64,000 nt of DNA from the NCBI GenBank assembly GCA_948329865.1, contig OX415249.1, positions 149,291,592-149,355,591 of the forward strand. Reading direction: 5' to 3'. The stretch comes from Linaria vulgaris. Taxonomy: Eukaryota > Streptophyta > Magnoliopsida > Lamiales > Plantaginaceae. Both the position numbers and the translations under genes were made by a program. The notes under the pieces were generated by a model. That model searched no databases. It was given only the letters and a program-made list of their open reading frames with translations, and was not told the origin of the DNA. The stretch's first letter is position 1. Each line of letters begins with the position of its first letter. Positions 12,349-23,204 of the stretch are shown in pieces.

Positions 12349-14752
12349 TAAGTATTGGGATCTAATACGGTAAAAGAGGTTTTTATCACTAAACTTCTAG
12401 TGTTTCTTGAGGATTAGTGGTAATCCATTTCGTATAACAAAACCTCAATTGCACGCCATGCATGAACCTTTTGTCGAAAAGTGCAAAATATCATTATTTA
12501 AGGAATGTGTTCGTCCCACTTACACCAGACAACATTTTTTTTTCACTAACGAAACATTGATAAAAAGTTTATGATATTTTTCGTTTATTGCTACGTACCA
12601 CTGTCGTCGCTTCAGGTTTAGTTTGGCTAGATCTTCATTGTTTCTAAGTTCATATTTTTTCGTCTTGGATTTGCCTAACATTATTCGATTAATAAACGCA
12701 TAGGGAATTCTCTGCCTTGAGCCATACTTGTGTTATGTTTTGCATTGCTTGAGCTACAGTGATCAGACTTGTATGTAATTGATTTTGTTTATATCTCAGA
12801 TTCACTGGACTTGGTGTTGCAGTTGATTTTCATGAAATTTTGTTTCATTAGAGCTGCTGAATCTTAAAGGAACACAATTAGAATTTTGTAGTTGGACCAT
12901 GATAACTGGCCAAGAATTGTAAGAGAATGGTGTAATGATATTTCGTGAAGTTGTGTTTACAACTTTGGATTTGTGACAACACGCTTTTAAAAAGTGCCAA
13001 AAATAAGAGTATATAATTATAGAGGGGTAGTGATTATAATAGTGGATATTAGCTGTTACGGAGTCGGGCTTTTGACTTTTTCCAAAAAAAAAGTAAAAAC
13101 TATATCACATGAACCACGCGAGTTAGTAAGTCGAATTAAACAGATAACTTCACTTAATAACCCGAACTACACAAGCTCTAGTAGTAGAAAAATAATGGTT
13201 TAGGAAATAGTTTAGAATTTAGACTTGAACATCCACAACAACTTGCAAGTGTACTTGTGCGAGGTACTTTATTTACGACGTACTCGTCTTTTATAAATTC
13301 TACACACTAAAAATAGTATTTTAAAAACTACGTCAATCAATTAGATCATTCAAAAACAAAATTGATACCACGAGCTCAAAGGTAGAAGAGAAGTACATGA
13401 CCTCGCTTCTGAGCATTGAATTATTATTTATGACGTACTCGTCTTTAAAGAAAAAAATTATGTTGCACCAATGTGTCGATTACATAGAGTACAACTAAGG
13501 ATTGTGATTAAAATACTTCCTGAGTTAATAAATAACCAACTATCGCGTATTGTTAACAATAATAACTAAACGGTTGTGTCACTCAATCGTGCAATTGTTA
13601 AACCTAATAATATACAGCTAAAAGAAGACCATTGCTAAAAAAAATTATAGTACATATTAATACTATTATAACTTATTTAAATTAAGAGCTTTCAACTTAT
13701 TAATCTAACCCTAGTTTTTATTCCTGAAATAAAAAATAAACACCCTAACCCAATCCTAACTCTCGTATTGTGGTTTAAGATACGATGCACCGACTCTCTA
13801 AAAAATTACATGTGTATGTGTCGTGTTAACATGCCCACTATCGTGTCAGACACCTGTAAAATGAATTTGTATTAAAAATTCGTCGATACTACAAGCTCAA
13901 ACTTAGAAGACAAGTACACGACCTCACTTCCAAGTGTCGAAACACTATTTACGATGTCTTTAAAGAAAAATATTATGTTGCACCATTGTATCGATGGCGT
14001 GGAGTATATTGAACATACTTCCTAAATTTATAGATAACCAACCATCGCGTATTGTTAGCAGTGTTATCCAAATGGTTGTATCACTCATCGCGCAATTGTT
14101 GAACCAAATAATATACTGCTGGAAGACAACCCTTGTCGCAATTGTATCACTTATTTAAATTGCAAACTATTTGAAATAAGATCTCATAAAATCTTGCAAC
14201 TTATTAATCTACCCTAGTTATTATGACCGAAATACAACTCGCATGCTACAGTTTAGATATGTGTACCGAATCTCAAAAAAATCACACGTGTCAGACACTT
14301 TGTAACAAGAATTTGTATTAAAAATTCGCGTCATCGTGTCTCTGTCTATCTGTCCGGCGTATAATAAAAAAGAAACTTTTTAACCTATTCTACCCCAAAA
14401 TTATACCAAATTTACAATTTTACATTTACATAATCATAAAGCTCCGCCAACAGTCCAACAATGGCGAAGCAACGAATATACTCAACCTATTGGATTGGAT
14501 TGTGTGTGTGTGTGTGTGTGTTGTAGCTTGTGTTTGATTGAGTTTAGTGTTTGATTTGGTTTTGTGTGTTGAGTGCAGATTTTATTACGAGACCGAAGAA
14601 AATCGAGAAGATTGAAGTGGTAGATCATGGGTGAGTTTGAGAGGAGTAGAAATGCTTTCTGAGCAGTTTGCGTTTACGTTACTTGTTTAGAGTTATTTTA
14701 ACGTTTTGTGTAAGGCGATTATTAGGTTCTCACCTAATGTTGTTTATTGTAG
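11610..14752. other. RLP-A 5' flank and repetitive spacer
   Basis: No gene is seen. The first part (to about 12460) is the RLP upstream flank and recurs near 25756-26530 and 45632-46358. It includes a (TA)n microsatellite at about 12297-12351. The rest is AT-rich spacer, shared with 27520-29740. A (GT)n run lies at about 14503-14521. Short open frames here are low complexity and not credible genes. Confidence 0.65.
13360..14350. repeat. diverged direct repeat in the spacer (two units of about 0.5 kb)
   Basis: The segments beginning at about 13370 and 13880 share an order of words: a GAAGACAAGTACATGACCTC-like start, then TATTATGTTGCACCA, then ATCGCGTATTGTTA, then a motif rich in ACACGTGT and GTGTCGTGTT. 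The same pair recurs in unit B at about 28270-28850 and 29030-29600. No coding capacity is seen and its origin is unknown. Confidence 0.65.
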
Positions 14753-14885
14753 CCAGCGAGCTGTGACGACAGCGTTGTGGTGTAACTTTCTTGTGTTTAC
14801 TCTTAAATTTGGGGTCTGGATGTCCACCTCGAGCCATGTTATTTTGGCTGAAATGGTGCATTCGCTTGCGGACTTTGCAAATCAG
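14753..14885 (+). pseudogene. MTPC4: metal tolerance protein C4-like exon fragment (cation diffusion facilitator)
   Basis: A 133-bp exon-like block lies between a good acceptor (TTGTAG) and donor (CAG|GTAGC). It translates to a stretch containing ALWCNFLVFTLKFGVW and SSHVILAEMVHSLADFANQ. This matches the first membrane region and the metal-site HSxxDxxNQ helix of the ZnT9/MTPC4 branch of the cation diffusion facilitator family. No following exon of that gene (the YGYSKERFVWSL region) is found before the RLP fragment starts at 15539, so this is an isolated piece of a transporter gene. An ATG at 14461 and a possible exon at about 14580-14633 could be its 5' end, but these are not recognisable. 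The same ATG-containing 27 bp also occurs at 29709. Confidence 0.7.
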
Positions 14886-15538
14886 GTAGCTTGGAGCTTC
14901 TTTTGTCTTAGTGGTTGTCTTTGCTCGGAAAAATATTCTCTTCCGTGGAGTTTGAATTTATCAACTGATGTGATTTCTATGAAGTGAGTCTCTGTTTGAA
15001 CTGGTACCTGTATTATTAGAACTATTATACCTTTAAGTGGATCTTAATTTTACCAGTGATGACCTTCTAACATCCTTGATTGCTGAACGCACACTGATGA
15101 AACTGTTTTGGTGGTATTATCTTTCTGACTCGTGCTTTATTGATCGCAGAAATGGGTATTCTAAGTTAAAGATTTGTCTGGTCATTGATATCTGCCAAAA
15201 TAAAAATTTTCTCGTGTTTTCTGTTTTATCCGCTGCTGCACTTTGGTGTCGCGAGTTGGTGTAACCATTACACCGAAACTCCGTCCAGGAATCCTACTCA
15301 ACAATTTCAGTTAGTATCATTGCAATCGAACCCTTCAATCTCTTGGCAATTTTTCGATTGACATCTTATTTCGTAAAGAAGAGATTAAAGTCTTATATTT
15401 TTCGAGTTCGGTCTTCGTTGCCTCAAACTGTTTATTCTGTATCATTAAGGAATCTGCCATACTGGATTATGCATACCTTTTTTCCTCAACTTCACCTTCT
15501 AATTCTTGTATTCTTTTCTTATTTTCACATAACAAAAC
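14886..15538. other. unassigned sequence between the MTPC4 fragment and RLP-A2
   Basis: No gene is recognised. The stretch is probably intron of the captured transporter fragment, followed by unknown sequence. Its last 30 or so bases resemble RLP 3' flank (compare 8256-8275). Confidence 0.5.
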
Positions 15539-16714
15539 TGGAATTTCTGGAGATTGCAAGATCCCAACGCCAAATTCTCCAACTGGGGGAGATATGACGA
15601 CACAGGTACATTTTGGTTTATGGATACAGATAGATTATTGTTGGAAAGATCAAGATCTGTAAGGTTTGTAAGTTTTCTAAAATCATGAGTAAAGTCCAAG
15701 GAACCACTGAATTGATTATTGTCGAGGAATAAGAAGTGATGGCAAAGCAAAGATGGAGTTCGGTATCGGCCCTGAAAGTTTTGTGCCTGATAGAAACAGA
15801 TACTGAAGGGAACTATTCATAGGAAACTCTGGCAAAGAACCCTCAAGATACTCATTCAAACTAAGATCGATCGTATGCAGACTACTTATCACTTTCCTGG
15901 AACAACTCCAGACAAGTTACAACTACTTAAATCTAAAATCCACAAGCTAGGGAAATCCGAAAAAAATTCCGGAAAAGGAGAAGAAAAAGTGTTGTCAAGG
16001 AGAATAACTGATAAAGATCGAAGCTTCGCCAATGAAGGATCAAAGGGGCCTGTAATGAATGTATCCGACAAGCTCAAGACTCTTAAATTTGGGAGAAAAG
16101 GTGATACGGCATTGCACCACTGATGTCCATTAGCAGAAATATTCACCTCCATCAAGATAAAGTTCTCTTAGCTGTCTGAAGTTGTGAATCAATCTTTTCA
16201 GATCGGGGCTCTCGAGTCTATTGTTCGAAGAAAGATCAAGAACAACTAACCTTGTTAAATGTGAAAATTCAGCTGGAATTTGACCACTGAAACCAGATTC
16301 ACTCAAATTCAGATACCTCAAACTTGTCAGCAGACCAAACTTGGATTGTAATTGAGAAGAGTTGAAGTGGTTGTAAGCTAAATTCAAATTCTGAAGAAAT
16401 TCAAGCTTGAAAAGACTGGTGGCATTGTCATCGATTCCTCCGGATATAGATTCATCGCTGAGATCGAGACCAGTAACACGACTTTGAGAGTCGCAGATTA
16501 CGCCATCCCATCGACAACAATCAATGGATCCTGACCACTGAATTAGCTTAGTCGAAAGTGAAGAATTATATATGAGGTTGTTTTTCAGCTCAAGCAGCAA
16601 TTCTTTTTGAGATTGTACACAATGTTGGGCTGAAACAAAGTGGAGATTAATGTCAAACAACTTGGCATTTACTAGTATCAAGAACGAAGCACATGAATAC
16701 ATTTGAACTCCCAT
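15539..16714 (-). pseudogene. truncated RLP pseudogene (RLP-A2)
   Basis: This is homologous to the N-terminal part of RLP-A: signal peptide, cysteine pair cap and early LRRs, then a few mid-array LRRs. The 3' half, with the C-terminal LRRs and membrane helix, has been deleted. RLP interior sequence at 15539 is joined directly to RLP 3' flank. At least two frame breaks are visible: a one-base insertion near 16147, which ends the first frame after about 194 residues, and a small deletion near 15890. Like copies B and C, it lacks the extra 24-residue LRR of RLP-A. No functional product is expected. Confidence 0.9.
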
Positions 16715-17727
16715 TTTTGTATGGCATTTACAAAGTGTTTTATGGTTTTTTATACTTCTCAGGTAATGTAATATTTATATCATCAGTCACTTAGCATTCA
16801 ACGAACCAACTAATATATATTCTTGGTCTCCTTTCCCATTAGGTGAAGTAACTTGTGGATTGATTTGTTTTCCATCTGCCAATAAGTCTCTGGTCGTTAT
16901 TCTCTTTCCCTCTGTTAGATTTTGTTTTTCTCTGTTAGAAAGACTTGGCCGGTAGTTTGAACTGATTATGACAATCAATTTCCAGTTTGGTTTGTGTAAC
17001 ATATATTTTCTTCTACTACTATATAAGAACAGATCAACGATTCCTGGGAGGTTAAATTTTTCACAAAGCATTTAAGTTGAAAAATAGTTTTTGATGTTTA
17101 GTTCTATTGAATTTATTGTTACGATGCCTAATTGCCATCTAGCTTTGTCCTTAATACTGCTTCATTTGAATACTGTCACACATTTAAGTTATAATCTATT
17201 CTTTGCAATTCTTCACTAATAATCAGTCTTCTGCTTTTATTCTTGTTATTTATGATACTGATCATTCATATTTTTCTGGAAATTATAACAACGGCTCTAA
17301 GATATGAAGCATACACCTTGCTGGAGAATGATCAAGAGAAAGTGAAGTTAAACAACAAAACTGGAAGAATCATCAAATCTGTAATATTATTTATCACATT
17401 GGATTTGAACCCGTTATTGTACGTACACAATAAAGACAAGTTATAATGCTGCTAATATAACTTAACTCCATGACTCTACTACCAGCACTTACCAATATAT
17501 TCTCCTGAATTTTGTAGTCAAGCACGACAGCTGAGCTATGTCCGAGGTGAGTCAACGTATTTCTCCATTGTTTAAGTTGGGTGACGTATATCAAGAGACA
17601 TTGCATTTGTGCTTCAACTTAACAAGAGTGCTCCCTTTCGACACGAGGCTTCTTTGCAGAGGTAATCGATGGTTGTCGAATTAGACAAGAGCTATCAAAT
17701 TAGGTAATTGTCGAACTATGAAGGGAC
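16715..17727. other. patchwork of RLP 5' flank, MNS intron 3 and RLP 3' flank
   Basis: No intact gene is seen. Positions 16715-17060 follow the RLP upstream flank. About 17060-17215 matches MNS intron 3 (compare about 2460-2560 and 62150-62260). About 17265-17455 matches the RLP 3' flank. About 17460-17700 is unassigned; a minus-strand frame there (17394-17606) has coding-like composition but no family I recognise. Confidence 0.65.
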
Positions 17728-18357
17728 GAGATGTGAGGAGTCAAAATGACATGTCTTCGTTGATGTTTTAAATGATAATTATATAGGTTGATTTTGCGAT
17801 TGGAACCCGCACCAAAATATACATGTTCCAGTTGTGTAACTGTAGTCGAATGAATGTTTAATTACTCTTGAAATGTATGCCATGTCACAATCGAACTGAA
17901 AATCGATAGCAATCACCGATCAATGTTGACAACAACTATAATTACTCGTGATTCCGACTCAAACTGAATCCTTTCTCGGTAACGTATTTCATTACGATGT
18001 CGCGACGCGTCATACTAAAAACTTCAAATATTTGAAACTAAATCTTACCTCTTTTCGTCTTAATTTAATTTTCACATCGTAAATAATAACCATGAAAAGC
18101 TTTTTTACAAACCAAAAATCGAATTAAATGTAATTTCACTATTATTACAAATCCCCAAAAGATTATTTTCTATCAAAATTTAATTGAGTATAGCCATAGG
18201 GGATATTTAACAAAGTAGAAGTATCTCACTTTACTTATTGTACTATGTGGAATTTTAACTAAATTGAAATTTTCAGAGTAACAAAAGGGGTGGGGGGCAA
18301 AAATTTGATCCCTTTCGTGTGATTGCAGTTCTCAATTAGGTCACTGAATTGAAAAAG
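17728..18357 (+). repeat. duplicated MNS 5' flank (unit B)
   Basis: This is a near copy of positions 1-614, containing the region expected to hold the MNS promoter. It ends exactly where exon 1 has been removed: the base before the retained GTACAT splice-donor sequence is 18357. It could still start transcription, but no start codon of the mannosidase remains downstream. Confidence 0.85.
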
Positions 18358-19204
18358 GTACATTTTGGTTCTGTTAGTTAGTTATTTATTTGTAGTCGAG
18401 ATATGGAAATCTGTTATGACGCGTGTAAATTGTCAGTGATCTGGTGTAGAGCTCGATTGGTAGTGAAATACGAAAAGTTAGTAAACCGGAAGATTCATGC
18501 ATTTGGTGAACTTAGGTATTGATTGATTAGCTCTCAAAAGATACGATTTGGTACGGTTGGTAGTAGTTTGACGGGAAGTGGATCGTCTAAATAAATGCGG
18601 TTGATGTATTGTACTGAATCACTCCGGTTGATGTATTGTACCAATGATATTTATTTTTTGTGAATCACTACACCGCGTAAATGGGAATGATTCACTTATG
18701 TCATTGATCTGATGTAGAGCTGGATTGGTGCGAATCGAAAAATAATATCCCCAAGCTTCGTGTATTCCGTGAAATTAGCTATCAGAAGATTCTCGCTATA
18801 CGGTTGGCATTAATTTTATCAGAACCAGTTCATCTATTCGTCTTAATAAATGCCTCTGATGTGTCGTACTGTATTACGCTGGTGTTAGAAGCAAAATAAT
18901 AGTTGGTATGTGTATACACATTACCATGTGTCAACAGTATTTCGGTGTCACTTGAACTGTTAACCATTTTATGCCATGTAATGTGCAATTGATGCCCGTG
19001 TTTTATTTTTTTGCTGATTAGTCGAACACTATAACATGATGTATGAAGCTAATTTTCCCTGTCCGGAGAATAGATTGCTGCTGGATTTATTGTACCAACT
19101 TTTCCACCATATCAATAATATGGGTGGTAGTTGATGTCATACACATATTTCATGAATAAATTATGTTTCTGTTGGTATTGACAAGAGATTATACGAATCT
19201 GCAG

Positions 19205-22200
19205 GAAGACTTGTCTAAACAGGATCCATATGGATCTTATAGTTCACATATGTTGGTAACTTTCCAGGGTTGTTGGGGGACTAATAGTAATAGATTTCTC
19301 TCACCCTGCCAGTATCACTTGGTCTAGAAGTTTCACTGTTTCCGATCTTGGGGTGCATGAGAGGGGCGGCCAGTTTGCATCTATACAAATCTGATTGAGA
19401 AAATTAGTCAATATTCCTGAATGTCAGCACTACATTCCTGATTTTTTTTTTTCTTGCTTAAAGCGACCTTTCAGTTACTTAGACTTCATGCTGCTTTCAA
19501 GCTTTTGTCAAAGGAATGGATTTGAACGCCATAATTAGTTGAGAGAAATGGAAGAGATTAAGAGTTTTCCCTTTTCTATTGTGTTTCTTTTGCAAAAAAC
19601 TTTGGTGTTTAAAAACAAGTGATTCCATACTCTACTTGCTTTGGTAACGTATGTGCTTCTCCAATTGTTTACTGATGCATAAAAAATTGTTCATGGCAGG
19701 TGGGTTGCAGAGTCTTTAGACTTTAACAAGGATTATGATGCCAGCGTCTTTGAGACAACCATAAGGTTGCTTTATAAGGTTTAATATGTCTTTTACAGTG
19801 CTTTGATTATTTTGCTTTAATACGGCTCCATGGTTTCTATAAGGAATAAAAGAAACAGCTTAACTACATTGCTTATAGTTCACATATGTTGGTAACTTTC
19901 CAGGGTTGTTGGGGGACTTCTCAGCACTTATGATCTGATCTCTCTGGAGATAAAATTTTCCTTGAAAAGGCTAAAGACATTGCTGACAGGCTGTTGCCTG
20001 CATGGGATACTCCTTCAGGCATCCCATATAATATTATTAACTTGGCTCACGGGAACCCTCATAATCCAGGGTGGACAGGGGTAAGCTGTCTTGATTAGCA
20101 ATTTGGCTTTACTTCTTGTACGAAACTGTAGTCCTTATCTGACTGTGTGCATAGTGGTCAATTTTTCTTTATTATACCTTAGCATATTAAGGCAAAATTG
20201 TTGCTTTCTTGTGCACCGAACCGCCTCCCTGATTTTTGATTTAAGTTTGCGAGTATTGATTTATGTCGAGCAATTCTAAGTCTATTAAGAGTGCCTCTTT
20301 GATCACGAGGCACAATTTATTCGTACTCATGTACCCACTGAGCAGGATACAATAGCTTAAGAATAAATCCATATAGATGAGTCCTGCGTTTTTGTTAAAG
20401 TAATGTAACATCATTGTTTTTCGCTTCCTATGATGAACCAGATCAACATATATCTGTACAAATAGCATATGAACTAACTTAGATTAGCTGAATGCACCTT
20501 TAATCTATCTCCCTATCTTTTTTTAGTTTTGCCAAAATATCAATGTTTCTGAGAGGTTGATCAGTGTTGTTTTAATGAAAGCGAAAGTTATCAATTATTT
20601 CCTCATTTAAACTGGATAAACATTCATGATGGTCTTCCCTGTTAGGGTGACAGCATCCTCGCTGATTCTGGCACAGAGCAGCTGGAATTTATTGCTCTTT
20701 CACAAAGGACGGGGGACTCCAAATATCAGCAGAAGGTAGTCCGTTGGAATTTCAGCTGGAATTTGTATCAATATGAATATTTGCAAGGAAGCTAGACTAC
20801 ATTTAACTTCAGTTGAGGCATCATTAACAAGATAGGCATACAATACGTCCTGGACTTTATATGTTATCTAGAGCACTGGATCCCCCTGATGTGGTATCAG
20901 GGCGTGATTTCCTTCTCTGTGGGTTTATGAGATATCTACCTTCGGGAATAAACAAAAGCATGACATTTCAGGTGGAAAATATTATTTTGGAGCTTAACAA
21001 AACATTTCCTGATGATGGTTTGCTTCCCATATATATCAATCCCAGTGGGGGGTCAAGATCGTACTCGACCATAACTTTTGGAGCAATGGGAGACAGGTGA
21101 TTGTCATGTTACACCTTTGGGACACTTAAATATTTCTCCTGACTCTGGGCTTAGTATACATCAAAAATTATATATAATAATTGTAACTCCTTGGATCTAT
21201 TGAAATGAAATTTTCTAATACTCAACAAACGTAATTTTGTGATGCAGTTTTTATGAATACTTGCTCAAAGTTTGGATACAAGGAAAGAAAACCAGTGCTG
21301 TGAAGCATTACAGGTAAGCTCTAACATTTTCTGTTTGCGATACATGTGTTTCATAATACGGTATTGTCATTCAATTATATGAATGCTCTTTGTTCAAGTG
21401 TTGCTCAAGTGTGCTTCCTGTCATTTCATTGGTCTTCTAGTTTTCTACTCAACAATCTTCATCGTTTTTCTGAAATTATACTTAGTCAAGTATCTGTTTT
21501 ACTTGTATTAGCTCTCTGTTTTCCTGATTTACCATTTTGATACGTTATTCTGCTAATTGTGTTCGTCCATTGCTACTTTTTCACGTAAACCGTTGCATCA
21601 TATATTCCTTTCAGGGAAATGTGGGAGAAATCAATGAAAGGTCTACTAACCTTGGTTAGGAGGTCTACGCCTTCTTCCTATGCTTATCTCTGTGAGAAGA
21701 TTGGAACATCGTTAACTGACAAGGTGCTTTGTCTGTGGTTTCAGTGTTGAGTGCAGCATATATTATTTGTATAACAATTGTTACCTTCCATTGTAAAATA
21801 TTTGCAGATGGATGAACTTGCATGTTTTGCTCCAGGAATGTTAGCACTGGGTTCTTCTGGTTTTGATCGCGATGAAGCTCAGAAATTCTTATCTCTGGCT
21901 GAAGAGGTGTGAATATTTAAGTTCCCAATTTTATTTTCTTGTGTAGTGGGGAGCCGTCTACTGATTTAAGGGCATAACTTTGCTCTCTTTGTGCAGCTAG
22001 CTAGGACATGTTATAACTTCTATCAGCCGACTCCAACAAAATTAGCTGGAGAGAACTACTATTTCCGTTCAGGCGAGGTAAGTCCTTTTGATTCAATTTT
22101 GATATTTATTCAAGATCTAAGTTATTATTTTGTTCGATAAAATCGTTTACTTACTCACGCCATAATGCAACAGGATATGAGTGTCGGAACCTCATGGAAC

Positions 22201-22873
22201 ATATTGAGACCAGAGACTGTTAAGTCGCTCTTTTACCTCTGGCGTTTGACTGGTAATGCAACATATAAAGACTGGGGATGGGATATATTCCAAGCATTTG
22301 AGAAAAACTCCCGGATAGACACATGATATGTTGGATTAAAGGATGTGAGTATTTCTTAATATTTTTGGTTCTAAGGTTTTGTTGTGTTGGTAAAAGTGAA
22401 ACATCTTATCGAAAGTTTTTTTTCTTTCTCACTTGCATTTAAAATTTGAACTGTTGTCAAGCCACCGTTAAAAGTTCGAATAGTGTTACAACTATATTCC
22501 TCACTTTTCAAGTTTTTAAGCTTTAAGAGGTGTTTCCATGATTATTCTGATCTCAAGGTAGTTTTTGATGTAGACGAAGCTTCAAGGATTATATTCTCAT
22601 GATTCTGCTTCGGGTCGTGTGTTATTTCAGGTTAATACAGGTGTGAAAGACGACATGATGCAGAGCTTTTTCCTTGCAGAGACGCTCAAATATTTGTATC
22701 TTCTTTTCTCTCCTTCTTCTGTCATCTCACTCGATGAGTCTGTATTTAACACAGAAGCACATCCCATTAAGATCATAGCGCGGCACGACCAGATAGAGGA
22801 CTCGCGTGTATCAAAAGAAAAACCTAAAATTAAAACACGTGTCAGAAAAGAAGGTCGTTTTGGTGACTACTAG
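19205..22873 (+). pseudogene. alpha-mannosidase I pseudogene, copy MNS-B
   Basis: This copy of MNS-A retains a 15-bp stub of exon 2 (19205-19219) and exons 5-14: 19700-19765, 19904-20080, 20646-20735, 20972-21096, 21248-21313, 21615-21723, 21808-21906, 21997-22077, 22174-22344 and 22631-22873. Exon 1 is cleanly deleted upstream; the rest of exon 2 and all of exons 3-4 are gone. Exon 6 has a 5-base insertion (a repeated GATCT) that shifts the frame. Exon 13 has an in-frame TGA at 22324-22326 and a Glu-to-Lys change in the RPETVES motif. Splice borders are otherwise preserved, so the damage is probably recent. It can be transcribed but cannot encode a mannosidase. Confidence 0.94.
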
Positions 22874-23204
22874 GAAACTTATATTAGTTATACTGAAATT
22901 TATATCTTGCTATATCTGAGGCTCGGTCAGTTGAAGAATCAAAGCGCCTGATGATTTGGATCGTGAGTGGTCCAGGTGTCTTGAGGGATTTGATTTTTTC
23001 TGGTAAAATTTATTGTTGAGCTTATAGCATTCATGAATGTCTTTTGATTTGTATTATAGATTATAGTTTTTTCTTGATTATTTCTAATTTTATTTAGTGA
23101 TTGTTTTTTTTGGAATTGCTACTTTGTTGTAATTTTACTTTATGGATTTTGCTTTGTTATATATGCAATGCCAATGTATTACTGTTACTGCTTTTGAATT
23201 TGGT

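Noticed and set aside
12076..12389. Minus-strand frames with IYIYIY runs
   Set aside because: They are translations of the (TA)n microsatellite.
19700..22873. MNS-B as a working truncated mannosidase
   Set aside because: It has no start or anchor exon, a 5-base frameshift in exon 6 and an in-frame TGA in exon 13.
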